The notes under the pieces were generated by a model. That model searched no databases and had not been told where the DNA came from. It worked only from the letters and a program-made list of their open reading frames with translations. The position numbers and the translations under genes were made by a program. 64,000 nucleotides of DNA, taken from NCBI GenBank assembly GCA_027946355.1, contig JAPEUS010000021.1:248001-312000 (forward strand), in the 5' to 3' direction. Positions 11,885-24,059 of the stretch are shown here, one piece after another (position 1 is the stretch's first letter; every line of letters starts with the position of its first letter). Origin of the DNA: Collariella sp. IMI 366227 (Eukaryota > Ascomycota > Sordariomycetes > Sordariales > Chaetomiaceae).

Positions 11885-13415
11885 CTAAGCCATTATAATG
11901 TAATTGAGGATAATGTTTATAGAGTCGTGGAAGGTGGCCCGCTCGCCTATCACATACGTTAAGTTAGCGAGAGTAGACGGTAATAGCGATAATATGAGCG
12001 AGCTTCTTAATTGGTGAGCTCGAGTCACTCAATTCACCACTTGACTCAATCCACCACTTTCAATCCATGACTTCAATCCACCACTTAAAGAGTTGACTGA
12101 ATTGAGTAAAGTGATAACGTTAATGGATGCTCACCTGTCACCGGGATGATTCTTCTCAGATCTGTCCGCCAATCTTTAATCCCACGAAATTGGGAAAACT
12201 GGCTTTTTCTCTCAATTTCAAGACGCCATTTCCTCCTTCTTAATGATCCCGATTGGACTAAAAAGTCTCGGTCTAACCCTAGGTGGGTTGGGGGACAGGT
12301 GACAGGTGTAGGGTAAGTCGGTTGGGAGAGGTGTAGGGTAGATGCCACGAGATGGCAGCTGCAGGTCAATTACCACGGCAACAAGGCCCCGCCGCCTCCA
12401 AAATGTCGAACGTTGTTGGTTTGAGGTCTCAAGTTTAGGTTGGTTCCATGGAGCAGATCCTCCGCCCCGTGGAGTCCGCCAAGGTCACGCCAGAAGGGAC
12501 AAAGATCAGGGTCCAAGAAGCGCGGGTCAGAATCCCCATGTCGTTAACCGACAGAGCGTTTCTTCATTTGTTTTAGTCTTCTTGTTTCTGGAAGAAGTCG
12601 GTGATGAGGAAGAATACTAAGTGTCCTAACCTAATTGTTCTTGGCTTCACCGTTGGCACAGCCTCACGCCGGACGCGCCACGGCGAAAAGGAGAAGGTTT
12701 AGTGAAGGAAGATCCAGGAGCACAGAACCCCACCATTGCCCTGGCAGCCCAGAAACAAGAACAGGGGTTGGCGATCACCCGCTCATGTCCGAGTGGGTTG
12801 GAGAAGGACCCTTGTTCTCTACCACGTGGCAACGCTGGGCGCCGGAGTCAAGCATGATATGCCGTCCCGTCCGGGCAGGCAGCGAGATACGTTACCAATT
12901 TGCTGTGTTGTTTCCTTTTACAGTCGCAGTAATAAGGACCGGTTCTCCGAACCTCCCATCTCGGCATTCGTGCTCAGGAGCCGGAACCCGGAGAGTTGAG
13001 CTTCCCCTTGCCTCCGAGGTTAATCCTAATCTGAAGGCAACAGGCCATGTTGGCGTCACCACGCCTTCCCTAATGGGCAACATGCTTCTCGCTTCGGCGC
13101 CCATACCGCTTCGCTTGCATGACCTCGTGGGCTAAGGGGTCTGACTTGCATCCTCCTGCAGCGCGGCATCCCCTCAATGGCATTGGCAGCTCCCGATACG
13201 GCTCTTCCCGACCACAGTATTCCCGCACTATGCCGCTTCCTCACACTTCATCTTGTTGTGCAGATGGTGGTGGGCTTTGGTCGGGTGCAGACCTGGAAGG
13301 CTGACCGAGACCGAAGGCCTCAAGCAAGATTCAAGTGTTCGCCGGTCCCCAGAATCCAGTTCTGAGACGTTCATCCAAGTTGACGCAAACGAACAACAAC
13401 CAAAACACCACCACC
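11885..13415. other. Repeat-flanked intergenic region
   Basis: About 1.5 kb between LINE copy 1 and the amidohydrolase gene. The first 250 bp are AT-rich and contain a short direct repeat (annotated separately). Open frames at 12342-12620 and 12635-13135 lack recognisable motifs and signal or intron structure. The last 300 bp would contain the promoter of the next gene, with a CA-rich leader just before its ATG. Confidence 0.45.
12020..12085. repeat. Short direct repeats of a CAATCCACCACTT unit
   Basis: The unit cAATccACCACTT occurs three times in about 60 bp (AATTCACCACTTGACT, CAATCCACCACTTT, CAATCCACCACTTA) with one variant (CAATCCATGACTT). This is seen directly in the sequence; the function is unknown. 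It sits just outside the LINE and may be a degenerate tandem repeat or a target remnant. Confidence 0.5.
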
Positions 13416-14565
13416 ATGACTCCCGGCTCAACCAAACCACCCAAGGGCGTCATAGCCATCGAAGAAGCCGTGCTCAACCCAGCGGGCCTGGCATGGATCA
13501 ACGAGACTGCACCCCTCAACCAAGCGACCCAAACACCCTCCCCTCCCTCCTCCCCTGAACACCGCCTCAATGAACTCCTCCTTGACATCCACCACCATCG
13601 CCTCGAGGAGATGGACGCCCACGGCGTTGAGTTCATGCTCCTCTCCCTCGCCTCTCCTGGCGCCCAAGGCGAGTCAGACCCAGAAAAGGCCCGCACCCTC
13701 GCCTCCGAAGCGAACGACTGGCTCGCGGCCGAGGTCGCACAAAACACAAACCGCTTTGGAGCCCTCGCCTCAGTATCAATGCACAATATTGAGGAAGCCG
13801 TTGCTGAGGTCACGCGGGCGGTCAAGGAGCTGGGGATGTACGGCGTAATGGTAAACGACTACCAGGCGTTTGAGGGGGGCAGGAAGCTCTACGACACCGC
13901 GGAGTACAGGCCGTTCTGGAAGGCTATTGAGGAGTTGGATGTGCCGGTGTATATGCATCCGCGGTATCCGCCGGCGCGAGACTTGGTACCCGGGACGGTG
14001 CTTGGGGATAGGAGGCATATCTTGGGGGCGGCGATGCAGTTTGATTTGAGCATGCATTTGTATGCGTTATGCTCGAGTGGGGTTTTTGATGACTATCCGG
14101 GGGTGCAGGTTGTGGTGGGACGGTTGGGGGAAGGGTGAGTTTGAACATCCCTTTTCAAAGGTTGGGGATTTTAATGCTAATACTGCGGATAGAATTCCCT
14201 TCAACCTTTGGCGGGCAGATCACTGGTACAACAAGCTCGTCAAGAGAGATACACGACCGTCCAAGGAAGACTACAGCTACTACTTTACCACCAATATCTC
14301 GATTACAACGTCTGGCAACTTCAACACTCAGGCCCTGAAGTACTGCGTCGACTACATCGGGCCTGAGCGCTGCCTATTTTCTATTGGTGTGTCTGATTTT
14401 GTTACCTTCTGCTCTCGTTGAGTCTAACAGCATGCAGATTACCCCTATGATACCATGGCGGAGGCCCAGTGGTGGTGGTTTACCGTTGATTTACCAGAAG
14501 ATCAGAAGCAGCTGGTTGCGCGCGAAAATGCAATCCGGTTATTCAAGCTTCCACTGGAAATTTAG
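13416..14565 (+). CDS. Amidohydrolase-family (2,3-dihydroxybenzoate decarboxylase-like) protein
   Basis: Exons are 13416-14134, 14193-14386 and 14438-14565, giving 346 residues, the usual size of fungal amidohydrolase-2 / aromatic decarboxylases. I chose the ATG at 13416 (CACCATGA context) over an in-frame upstream ATG at 13335 because family members begin close to the IAIEEA motif. Intron 14135-14192 has GTGAGT and TGCTAAT; intron 14387-14437 joins FSI to DYPYD. Metal/active-site candidates expected for the family are visible: the Glu pair in IAIEEA, His in VYMHPRYPP, and Asp in DYPYDTM. Known members decarboxylate hydroxybenzoates without cofactor apart from a divalent metal, in the cytosol. 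The real substrate cannot be told from sequence. The frame is intact. Confidence 0.85.
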
Positions 14566-15100
14566 GTTCATCTGCTGCTGGGTGGAGGTGGATTTTGGTT
14601 GAACCTATGCCGGAGGGAGGCTGAACAGTCCTCTGTTAATAATAGAGCAAATACCACCATACTTGCCAGCCATTCGAATCCTTGCACAGACCGGATACTT
14701 ATGTAGATGCATTCGTGGAGAATCGGGAAGGTCACATGTGGTGCTTAACCATCGGAGTGCCCTTTGCTCAGGGTAAAGGCCGTGGCTTCTCGGAAAAGTT
14801 TTGAAATTGTTCTCGTGTTTCGTAGCATTCAATTCTTGAAGTGCATTTGATGACCAGAAAAGAAAGGGGTCTATCATGTGTGTATTTTGATAGGTAAAAC
14901 AAAACTCATTTTGAAGTAAGAAGTTGAATTTTAGGCCAGATATGCACCTCGAAGGGGTCACGGCAAGCTCAACACCCTCCCCTTGTACTAATACCAATCT
15001 CCAAGTCTTCGTTGCTTCCACTTGCAAGACCAAAAACATTCTGAGTCCTAGTCTAAAAAGCTTAAAACAACCAAACCACCCATCAAGCAAGACAACCAAG
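14566..15100. other. Intergenic, no gene seen
   Basis: Some 530 bp between two plus-strand genes. AT content is higher than in the flanking coding DNA. A minus-strand open frame (15327-14605) overlaps the start of the next pseudogene and is not supported by composition or motifs. Confidence 0.4.
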
Positions 15101-16660
15101 ATGACCATTGAAAGTAACTCAATTAATCCGTTGCTGGGCGAGACGCAGCAGAAGAACGATGGAAGAGAAAATAATCTTGAGAAAGACACATCAGTTGCAA
15201 GCACGTTCCAATTGGCCATCGAGACCTCGGCAATGACCATCAAGCAAATCATCGCCAGTTTCAACGGCATCTTTTCGACTGGCGATGTTTTGATCAAGGG
15301 TAAGTTCCACACACTTAGTATGGACAACCACGACTAAGAAACTGCAGTGCAGCTCTTCCAGCAAGGCGTGACTTTGTATCCGTCGAGCACTCGGCTAAAA
15401 CGCGTCTGAAGGATCACCGACAAGCTCACCGCTCAAAACGCTGAGGGAGCCGAGGAGTTGTACTTTCTCAAGGTTAGTCTTTCCCCGCTGCCCCTAAACT
15501 TATATCAACTAACCGCCCTAGATCGCCTTCAACTCCCCTGGCCGCACCATGACCCTCGGCGAATGCAAATCTTCAAAATCATTTACGCCTCCATGGCCAC
15601 CTTCCTCCCCACCCCTATCGCCTTCGGCCAGTTCCTCAACACCACCCCCACCCCCTTCCCCACATAATTTACCACCGTCTCGCCCAGCTCCACCAGAATA
15701 CCCTCTCCCCCACCAACAAATTCGGCTTCCACGCCACAACCTGCGACGGCGACCGCGCCCACGTAGCCGACTGGGAAGATAACTGGGCCGTCTTCTTTTG
15801 CAAGCTCTTCCTCGGTGTCTGCGCGCTAGACCTGAGGCGCAACAAGCCCTGAGCATAGTACGAGCGGGCGGTTGAGCAGGTTGCTGGAACGGTTGTTCCG
15901 CGGTTGTTAGAGGATCCCCGCGGGAAGAAGAGGGTGGCGGCAGGCCAATGAGGTCGTGTAATATACATGGAAATCTGTGGGAGGGGAATATGGGGATTCG
16001 AAAGGACACCGGGAAGAGTATCTTGTTTGATGCGGGGTCGTTTTACGGACATGATGAGATGGAGCTGGGGGCGTGGGGGTGTGAGTTTATGGATGTGTTT
16101 CGTGTGAAGGAGTATGTGGAGGCGTATTTGAGGGCATATCCGGCTGCAGAGCCAGTGGAGGAGTTTGATGATCGGAATCGGCGGTATGAGTTGAAGTGGT
16201 CAACTAATTACTTAGTGGGGCATATGCTGAGTCAGTTGAGGATATCGTTAGTTTGTGTTGGAATATCTGCGCCAGAGTCCAGTCCGGGCAGGACGACGCA
16301 ACAGGGGGAGTTTATTACCGGGGAAGTAGTCACGTGGCCTAGGGCCTCGGGGACGGCTGCTTCAGCTGCAATGTCCGCACCCCCTCATTCTTCCCCTCTT
16401 GAGAAAAGAGAATATGATCCACCTGAACCACCAAGCTTGCACGTCCCTCTCAAGAGAAGAGGGTATTTGCTCTGTGTTTCCAATGTATCGCGATACCTGG
16501 TATTTCCTACAGTTTGTTATGTTGTTGGGTGATGTGTGGCACAGTGGCCGTGGCTGACAGGTTTTGTGACAGGACGTACAAAATGTGCTACCTCTGCGAG
16601 AAGTATGCGCCGCTAGAGGGCATCGCCAAGTTACGAGCCGGGTCATACCTCTCTGTGTGA
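15101..16660 (+). pseudogene. Fructosamine-kinase / APH-like kinase, degraded
   Basis: Fragments occur in the order of a fungal fructosamine/ketosamine-3-kinase. They are EGAEELYFLK joined by an intron (about 15473-15521) to IAFNSPGRTMTLGE, then in another frame IIYASMATFLPTPIAFGQFL, then FGFHATTCDGDRAH..DWEDNWAVFFCKLFLG. Then comes the catalytic loop-like IHGNLWEGNMGIRKDTGKSI with LFDAGSFYGHDEMELGAWGC, and finally YKMCYLCEKYAPLEGIAK. The HGDLWEGN-type brace is changed to HGNLWEGN, so the catalytic Asp is Asn. An in-frame TGA occurs in the second exon after STRLKRV, and at least three frame changes follow. A stretch of about 300 bp around 16240-16575 separates the last two fragments and may be an enlarged intron or an insertion. 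Loss of the catalytic Asp supports true decay. Confidence 0.7.
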
Positions 16661-16948
16661 CCCCTTTCTGTTCCTTTGAGAGATAAGATGCGGGTATGTT
16701 GAAGTTGGCGCTCGATGAGCTTGGGATGATGAGAGAGGTAGAGGAGGAAGAGAAGGCTTGGGCTGGGCTCTATGGGAATGTGGCGTCACGTCTCGCATTG
16801 ATGTTGCATAATAAAATGCCAGGGCCAATAAAGGGGCAATAACAACGTTTTTTTTTGTTGTATTAAAAGGCTACAGTGGGCGGTACCCATTGGCAGGCGA
16901 TGGTCCCATAACCGAGCATCACAACTTCGCCTCATCCCGACCATGCAG

Positions 16949-17821
16949 TCACAAGAGATACTCGTCGAACCAAGTCACGGCCTGTATGAAGGCCTGCTCC
17001 TTGGCAAACTTCTGGATCTTGACAGAGGGATCGCAGCGGACAGCAAATCCGTGCTCAACGCCCGAAAAGAGAGTTATCTGGTAGGGCTGGCCCGTCTTCT
17101 GGAGGATCTCCTCAGACTTGTGGCGCTTCTCGGCGGGGAAGATGGAGTCGGTCTCGGCAGCCGAGATGGCGAGAGGCCCGGAGATGGCGGCGAGCTCGTC
17201 CTCGTCGACGAATGACGGATGTGCGAGGTAGCCGACATTGATGCCGTTCTTGTAGTGGCCGACGACGTACTACAAATGGTCAGTCCTAAGATCTGCTTTG
17301 TCTCCAGACCGTGTCCACATACCTTCGCGCCAAAGCAGTAGCCCACACTGCCAATCTGCTGGATGCCGTACTCCTCCTTCATCGCCTTGATGGCGTCCAG
17401 AACGATGGGGTCAACGGCCTCCTTTGTGTGAGGGTTCTTGCCGTCGGAGCCTCTGGCAATCCAGTCCATGAGGTCAAAGTTGGCTGGGCGGTTGGTGAGC
17501 GAGAGCGGGTCACCGTTGAACACGTCGATCACCATGGTCAGGTAGCCATTGGCGGCAAACTGATCAGCCATAAGCTTGCTGTTCTGCCAGATACCAATGA
17601 CGTCGGGAATGTAGAGGATGCCGGCGCCCTTGTGTTCCTTTCCAGCGGGCGGCGTGGCCAGGTAGGCGTCGTGCTTGTCGGCGACGCGGATCATCTTACC
17701 GGCGGGGTTGCCCCTGCGCTCTCCTTAGTTGGTTTTTTTCTCTTGACGAGAGGACTCAAGGGGGGACCTACTCATGCTTAATGCCGACAGTGCAGCATTT
17801 TCCGGGGGGGTGGGAAGCCAT
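16949..17821 (-). CDS. Dienelactone hydrolase family protein
   Basis: Three exons on the minus strand: 17772-17821, 17323-17713 and 16949-17270, with introns 17714-17771 and 17271-17322 (GTATGT...TAG). The product is an alpha/beta hydrolase of about 253 residues. The nucleophile lies in GSVGYCFGAK (Cys in place of Ser, the dienelactone-hydrolase pattern), followed by Asp in AAETDSIFPAEK and His in SGVEHGFAVRCD as the triad. In the third exon one extra base at 17220/17221 moves the frame between YVVGHYKNGINVGYLAH and PSFVDEDELAAISGP. Both sides are needed by the family, so this is either a sequencing error or a recent break. Members act on lactones such as dienelactone; the substrate here is unknown. 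Confidence 0.8.
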
Positions 17822-18709
17822 GGTGATCAGTGATGGCGGACGGCTGCTCTGGTGTTGACTGGTTGATTTCCAGACGAAAACCGAAATCTGTGAAGAAGTA
17901 GTAGTGAAAATGTCGGGGTTACGTGCTTATGAAGCAGGTCAAGTATTCTTGTTGGATTTTGGACGAAGGATCATGGAGCATCAAGGTCTCAGATCGGGGA
18001 TGTCGGATCCGGTCCAGGGTGCACCTGCAGCGTTGCGCGGCTGTCCATGACCCCTCCATGCCCCTCCATTACCCCACCTGTTCTGCCAGCAGGAACTGGC
18101 TTCGAAGAAAATCCTGGTCCCAGTGAGCTCCCGAAGATTCCACGACAGGGACGGAAGCACCAATGGCAGGATATGGATCTTGTGGCTGGGATCCTCATCC
18201 GAGATGCCTCAACCCTTGTCTGACCCGACTGACCCCCCCCCTCGCCTGTCTTCTCTGTCGCCTGCGCGGAATCGGATGCTGCTTCTCAAGCTGAAAGACA
18301 TTGACAAAGCAGAGCGAGAGCAAGCCGGAATGGGAACCAGGGGCTGATGCCAGCCACTATGACTCCAGTTCCGCTAACTACAGTACCTTGGTTTTGACTT
18401 TTGTTGTTCTTGACATTGCTTTTTCCAGGAGCAGGATGGAGGTTCATGTGGGTCACTTTGAAAGGCGGGGCATTCGATGCTTGGCACAGATGTGCCAAGA
18501 CGGGCTCGAGGACGGGAAACCGCTTGGCTGCAAGGCTGCTGAGATGGAAAGTGCGGTCGAGCTGTCCTTTGAACATTTACGAATCCGCCAAATTTCGAAG
18601 TTAACAACGTCATGACAAACTTGCCTGATAGTTCAAAGTTGATCGCACAGGTCTCTTGATCAAAGCCCCTGTGATGGTGTAATTCAACACTTCTACCTCG
18701 ACCGAAACG
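17822..18709. other. Divergent promoter region
   Basis: About 890 bp between the minus-strand hydrolase and the plus-strand Tapt1 gene, so it should contain both promoters. It contains a C9 run near 18229. No open frame with protein character was seen. Confidence 0.5.
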
Positions 18710-21468
18710 ATGGGGAGCGCAGCCCAGAGCGGCGCCGAGGAGCCGCCGTCGACAGCCAGAGCGACAACGGCAGCACCGTAAAGAGGCGCAGGAGGAGCTC
18801 CCAACAACAAGACCTTCATCCCCCCTCGCCCACGCTGACACCGAACGATCTGCCCTCGAGACGCGTGTCCGAACCGCGAGACCAGCCCGTGGCACCAGCC
18901 AAGGGCGTACCGACCCCAGATCCGTCCAGCAGCAGCCAAAGCGATGCCGAGTCGTTCTCAGATGCCCCTCATACCGAGCCGACTGGGAACAAGTCCGCAC
19001 CCGCGAAGGACCTTAGCATTCGCATTCCAAAAACCAGGCACAGGTCGAACACCAAGACAAGCAGCGCCGGTGGTGTCCGGCGGCTTTCGGCGTCTCAGAT
19101 GCAAGAGCTGGCCACCGCCCCGGGGTCATTACCCGTCGCTATGATATTGGAGAGGAAAATTGGGGACCCTCCATTGACTGCCGGCATTGTCGAGGCAACC
19201 CGCCGGTTGTCGAGGGCGACAGAGGACTACAAGGCACAAACAGATCAGGACGAGCCGGCGCGGACGGGGCCGCGGGGAGATGGCTCAAACCTGCGGACAA
19301 CACCGAGACGGCCAACGGCGGGCTCCCGAACACTGTCCACACCGCCGATGAGTAGACGAAGATCAGGGGGACAACCGACAGCTCGCCCATCACCCCGCCG
19401 TAATTCTTTCCAGCCAGCCCAGCGGCCTCCACCACTCGAACTTGATGGCCGCGGCCACTACATACCTTCCGCGATGAAGGGGCCGAACCAGACACGAAAC
19501 GACAGACCCGAGCCAGTCCCTCCATCTCCAATACCGCCAGCAATCCCACTTCCCCCGATGTCCATCCCCACACTGCTCCAACTCGAGCTGGCAGGGCAGC
19601 GGCCGAACCCGCTCTACATCCATCATTCCTACACCAGCGACATACCATACGAGTCGAGCGCCATTAAGTTTGAGCGTCTCAAAAACTTCTTGCTTGTCCC
19701 ATGGTTTCTAGAGAGGGCCATCGTATTCGGCGCTCTGGCCTGTCTTGACGCTTGGCTATGGACCTTCACCATTCTTCCCATGCGCTTCTGTATTGCGGTG
19801 TCTGAGCTGGTGCGATGGTGGGCTTACCTCGTCGGGAAAGAGATCCGCTGGATGGTCGGGTTTGTCTGGTATGGTCTTGGTCGGATGTGGCGGCGCGGTC
19901 GTCGCCGCCCCTCTGTGTCCACGCCGAGTTGTTCGGAACGTTCAAGAGAGCGGACGCCTACCCGAAGCAGGATACGGGAGCCCGGTCGTGACGGGGCGAC
20001 GCATTCCACTGCATTTGCTGCAAATACCGGTACCACTGCCCGTCGACGAGAGAGCATTCATGACGGCATGACTGGCCCGCCCAAGAACCCGAGCAACAGA
20101 GCTGGTAGAGCATTTAGGCATAGCCGCACCAAGTCGAGCCCGTCGAACCTGACTTCCTTTCACAAGGCCGACCTCCTCCAGGGCGCCATCATCATCTGCA
20201 GCTCCTTCGCCCTCATGAATCTGGACGCCAGCCGGATGTACCACTTTATCCGAGCCCAGTCGGCCATCAAGCTGTATGCCATTTACAACTTGCTGGAAGT
20301 CGGAGACAGGTTGTTGTCTGCTCTGGGCCAGGACATCTTCGAGTGCCTCTTCAGCACCGAGACACTGTCGCGGAATAGCTCAGGTCGTTCCAAGGTGATG
20401 TTGCCGCTGGGCATGTTTCTGCTTGCACTGGTCTACAACATCCTGCACTCTGTCATTCTCTTTTACCAAGTGATTGCCCTCAACGTGGCTGTCAACTCGT
20501 ACTCCAACGCGCTCCTCACGCTCTTAATGTCGAATCAATTCGTCGAGATCAAGGGCGCCGTGTTTAAGCGCTTCGACAAAGAGAACATGTTCCAGTTGTC
20601 GTGCGCCGACATCGTGGAGCGCTTCCAACTCTGGGTCATGCTCGTTATCATCGGCATGCGCAACATTGTTGAGGTGGGCGGGCTGTCGGTCCCCGGCGCA
20701 GGAAGCGAAGATAGCGGGCCTAGTAGCATCCCATTGCACACGTCGTCGATCCTGCCGGCCAGCTTCACCATTCTCCCGTCGTGGCTATGGTCCGGCGAGG
20801 TGCTGTCGCCGTTTATTGTGGTCATTGGCAGCGAGATGATCGTCGACTGGGTCAAGCACGCGTACATCAACAAGTTCAACAACATCAAACCAATCTTCTA
20901 TGGTAGAATCCTTGACATCCTCTGCAAGGATTACTACACGAACGTAAGCACACTCCCTTCCTCTCTCCCCTACCTGATACTAACCCCCCTCCCCACAGGC
21001 CTTTGTAACCCCTCCTAACCCGCCGCCTCGGCCTCCCCTCCTCCCCCTCTCCTGCCTCTTCATCCGCGCCTCGGTGCAAATCTACAACATGTTCCTCGCC
21101 ACCCATCTCCCTACCTTACCAGCGACGCCTTCATTGCCTTCCTGACGATGCTCATCGTCTTCCTGCTCTTCTTCCTTTTCCTCCTGGTCATCAAAATCGC
21201 ACTCGGCATGGGCCTGCTACGATACGCCCGCGACCGGTATGCGCGAATGAAGGTCAAGGAACATGCGATCGCGCAGGGGCAGACAGAGAGGGAGGTGTTT
21301 GATACCAAGGGACGGAGGACGGGCGGGTTTGGGCAGGTGGAGGTTGGGGAGGAGAGGAGGAGGTGGATCTTTGGGGAGGATAGCGAGGGGTTGAGTAAGG
21401 TCAGGGAGAGGGATAAGAGGAATGAGGAGAGGGTTGAGAAGGGGAAGGGGGTTGGGGCATGTGAGTAG
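18710..21468 (+). CDS. Tapt1/Emp65 family ER membrane protein
   Basis: The N-terminus is Ser/Arg-rich and disordered, followed by a membrane domain characteristic of the Tapt1 family. Seen are IKFERLKNFLLVPWFLERAI, FHKADLLQGAIIICSSFAL, YHFIRAQSAIKLYAIYNLLE, DRLLSALGQDIFECLFS, VNSYSNALLTLLMSNQFVEI, KGAVFKRFDKENMFQLSCAD and DWVKHAYINKFNNIKP. Exon 1 runs to 20943, the intron is 20944-20998, and exon 2 continues AFVTPP...PLSCLFIRASVQIYNMFLATHL. The start is the ATG at 18710, but one G appears missing in the G run 18712-18715; with it the frame reads MGERSPERRR and joins the long frame. A second base is missing in the C run 21109-21111, before YLTSDAFIAFLTML. Corrected length is about 901 residues. 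Yeast Emp65 acts with Slp1 in ER protein quality control; the role here is inferred from family. Confidence 0.85.
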
Positions 21469-21608
21469 GTATGATATGGTGGGAAGAGGATTTGGTAGGG
21501 GTGGGGGTTTGGAGAGCGCGCATTGCCAGGCGTTGGGATTGCTTTAGACAGGATACTGCATGAAGTATGTTTCCAGACAGGATACAGAGGTTGATTGTGA
21601 TAATCTAC

Positions 21609-23334
21609 TCAAGAGGTTTCTGCCGGAGCCTGCCTCTCCCCCACCAACTGACTCTGCAACCCCTTCTTATCCACCCTCATCGCCCGCTCCAGCTCTCTCT
21701 CCTCCTCCCGTAACCTCGCCCGCTGAAACGCCACTTGCTTCTCCTGCCTCCTCTTCTCCTCTGCCACCGCTCTTTCTCGCTCCTCCAACGCCCTCTCCCG
21801 CTTCCGTCTCTCCTCGTGGGCCTTCTTGGCAGCCTCGTCCTCCTGCTCGGCTGCTGCCTCTTCCGCCGCAGGTGGTGGCCCCAGCCCCTGGATGTACCCC
21901 TCCAAAAATGGGTCGCGAACTTTGGGATCTAGCGAGATGTACCGGATGTCGCAGAGGATTTGTGGCGGGAGGTGGGTGGTTGTGGTTTGGTTGTTAAGCG
22001 CCGAGAGGGGGACTGAATCCAGCAGTTTCTTGAGATCGGCCTTGAGGGTGGTCTGCGGCAGCTTAAGCCGGCTGATGTGCTCGCGATACCACTTCTCGCG
22101 GTCCTTGTCTGCCAGCTTGGGGTCCTTCATTGGGTCTTCCCGTTTGTATTTCCTCTTAAACTCGGGCCAGTACAACTTGGGCGTTGCCTTCTCCTGCAAG
22201 AACGCCATGTATCCAATGCGCGGGTCTTTCTTCTCCTCCTTGGCCCGCTGCTCTTTCAGCAGCTGAATCTTTTCCCGCGTCCACTCCTCCCACACCTCCT
22301 TGCGCGCTTTTGTCGTCGGCAGCACCGTGTACCGCGCATCATCAAACACCTTCCCCTCCTCCATAAGCTTCTCCCAGGGACTGTACGGATTGATGTGGAA
22401 GTCGTTAAGCAGATCTTTGAACAGCTCGCGCGCGTCCTCGTCAGAGAGCGGGAGCCCTTCGTCGCCTTCTTCCCACTCCTCGGCGCCGCCTTCGCCCATC
22501 TCGATGTCATCGTACTCGGCACCCATCGCTGCAAGCTGCGCTGCGAAGTCGGCTTCGGTGAACTCGGCGGGTCCAGCGCCCGAGGGGTCTTCGGTGCGTT
22601 GGCGCTTGCGGGCGCCGCCTTCTTCCGCCTCGTCGACTTCGGCACCCTCGTCGTCGGTGACTTCGACTTCTTCGTACTCGGAGCTGTCGTAGTCGTGGGT
22701 AGGTTCTTCTGCCTGAACTTCTGGCGCGGGTGTAGAGGTCTTTGCGGGTTCGGCCGCTTCTTCGTTCTGTTTTGGTTGCTCTAAAGCCGTGCCCTCAGCC
22801 TTCTGCCGGATGCGCGCCGTGTCCAGCTCCAGGATCCCGGGCATGAGCTTCTCGGGGGATGCGCCAGTAGCTGGCGTTTTTGGACGGGTTGTGCGCGAAG
22901 CGCCGGCCATACTTGGTGTAGACAAGTACCCACGGGTCGCAGCCGGGGATGGCAACACTTGATCGTGGCCTGTCGGTAGGTTGTGGACGTGGTCTCTGCT
23001 GAAACCCGCCACGGCCTCCTGCACCGAACCCGCCTAGTTGGCCGTGTTGTTGGGGGTGTGGCTGTGCATACTGGGCCATGAAGGCATTGGCAACTTTGGG
23101 GTCGGAAAGATTCATTTGCGGAACGGTTTGATGCTGCACGTAGCTGCTCATGGCCGGGTTCGATGGGCCAGGCGCTGGCATCGCGGGGGGCGCAGCGCTA
23201 GGGCGCTTGTATGTCGACTCTTTTGTCCCGGCATTGTAGTAGTAGGTGTGTCCCGTTGGCGCTTTGTGTTCGGTCCAGCCAGGGAGAAGTGGCGGGAGTG
23301 CAGACGCCGAGGGTTGGTAGGTTGATTTGACCAT
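21609..23334 (-). CDS. WW- and FF-domain protein (URN1/Dre4/TCERG1-like)
   Basis: Single exon. A WW domain lies near the N-terminus (PPLLPGWTEHKAPTGHTYYY, about residues 13-45). A second WW-like strand pair follows (DPWVLVYTKYGRRFAHNPSK), then an acidic linker and at least one FF-type helical domain (ARELFKDLLNDFHINPYSPW, EKIQLLKEQRAKEEKKDPRI, YMAFLQEKATPKLYWPEFKR) and a charged coiled C-terminus. An extra G in the run 22854-22858 breaks the frame between ASYWRIP and EKLMPGILELD; without it the product is 574 residues. Family members couple splicing and transcription by binding proline-rich and phospho-CTD partners in the nucleus. The gene is convergent with Tapt1, 140 bp away. Confidence 0.85.
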
Positions 23335-24059
23335 TGCGGCGCGATGGTGATGCGATGGGGATTTGTTGATCTTGGATTGTCGCTGAGTGACGATGCGCTT
23401 CGAAGCTGCGATGCTGGGAAAATTAAAGTGGGTTATTTAGCCAGCTGGCAACAGCCGGCAGGCATGTTACCGTTTAGATCTCACGTCGATGACGCGTACA
23501 CTCCACCGGTTTTACCTCACCAGACGGACAACGAAAGAGCGAAGAATCTCCGTAGACGAGAGGGCTCTGATTCAAAGAACAATTATTTTATTTTATTTTC
23601 CCATTTTACTTCACATTTGTTTTGACCCCCCTCCATTACTTTTCTTCACTTCTCCTTTCTCTCACTCATGGTCTTGACATTCAAGTGTTGTGTTCAATTG
23701 TTGTGTTCTTCTTCCGCTCTTCAACTCAAATGGGAAATTTTCTAAGACCTGACTTTGTGGAACATTGACTTTCAAAGTTATTAACTTAGTTAGATAATAT
23801 TGACCGTTCTTTCTAAAAGAAAAAAAATCTGGTCTAAGGCAAAAAACTGAACCCAAAATGCGCCAGCTTCAGCTTCCTCCCTGTTTACGGTATGCAGAGT
23901 TTCAACTTCCGACAATCCTTCAAAACCACATATCCCATTTCACCCACCGGTCTCCAAACAAACAGAAAAAAGGTATCATCCAAACATAACTCGCAGAAAC
24001 CAACCTCAAAAAATACCCCAACCCACTCCCACGCCATGCACCCAAGCCTACCTAGGTAA
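23335..24059. other. Intergenic, no gene seen
   Basis: About 725 bp between two minus-strand genes, covering the promoter of the WW/FF gene and the 3' flank of the membrane-protein gene. The part 23570-23860 is AT-rich with T-rich and A-rich tracts. Confidence 0.5.

Noticed and set aside
12635..13135. 166-codon open frame between the LINE and the amidohydrolase
   Set aside because: No recognisable domain, no signal peptide or intron structure; a similar open frame exists on the other strand.
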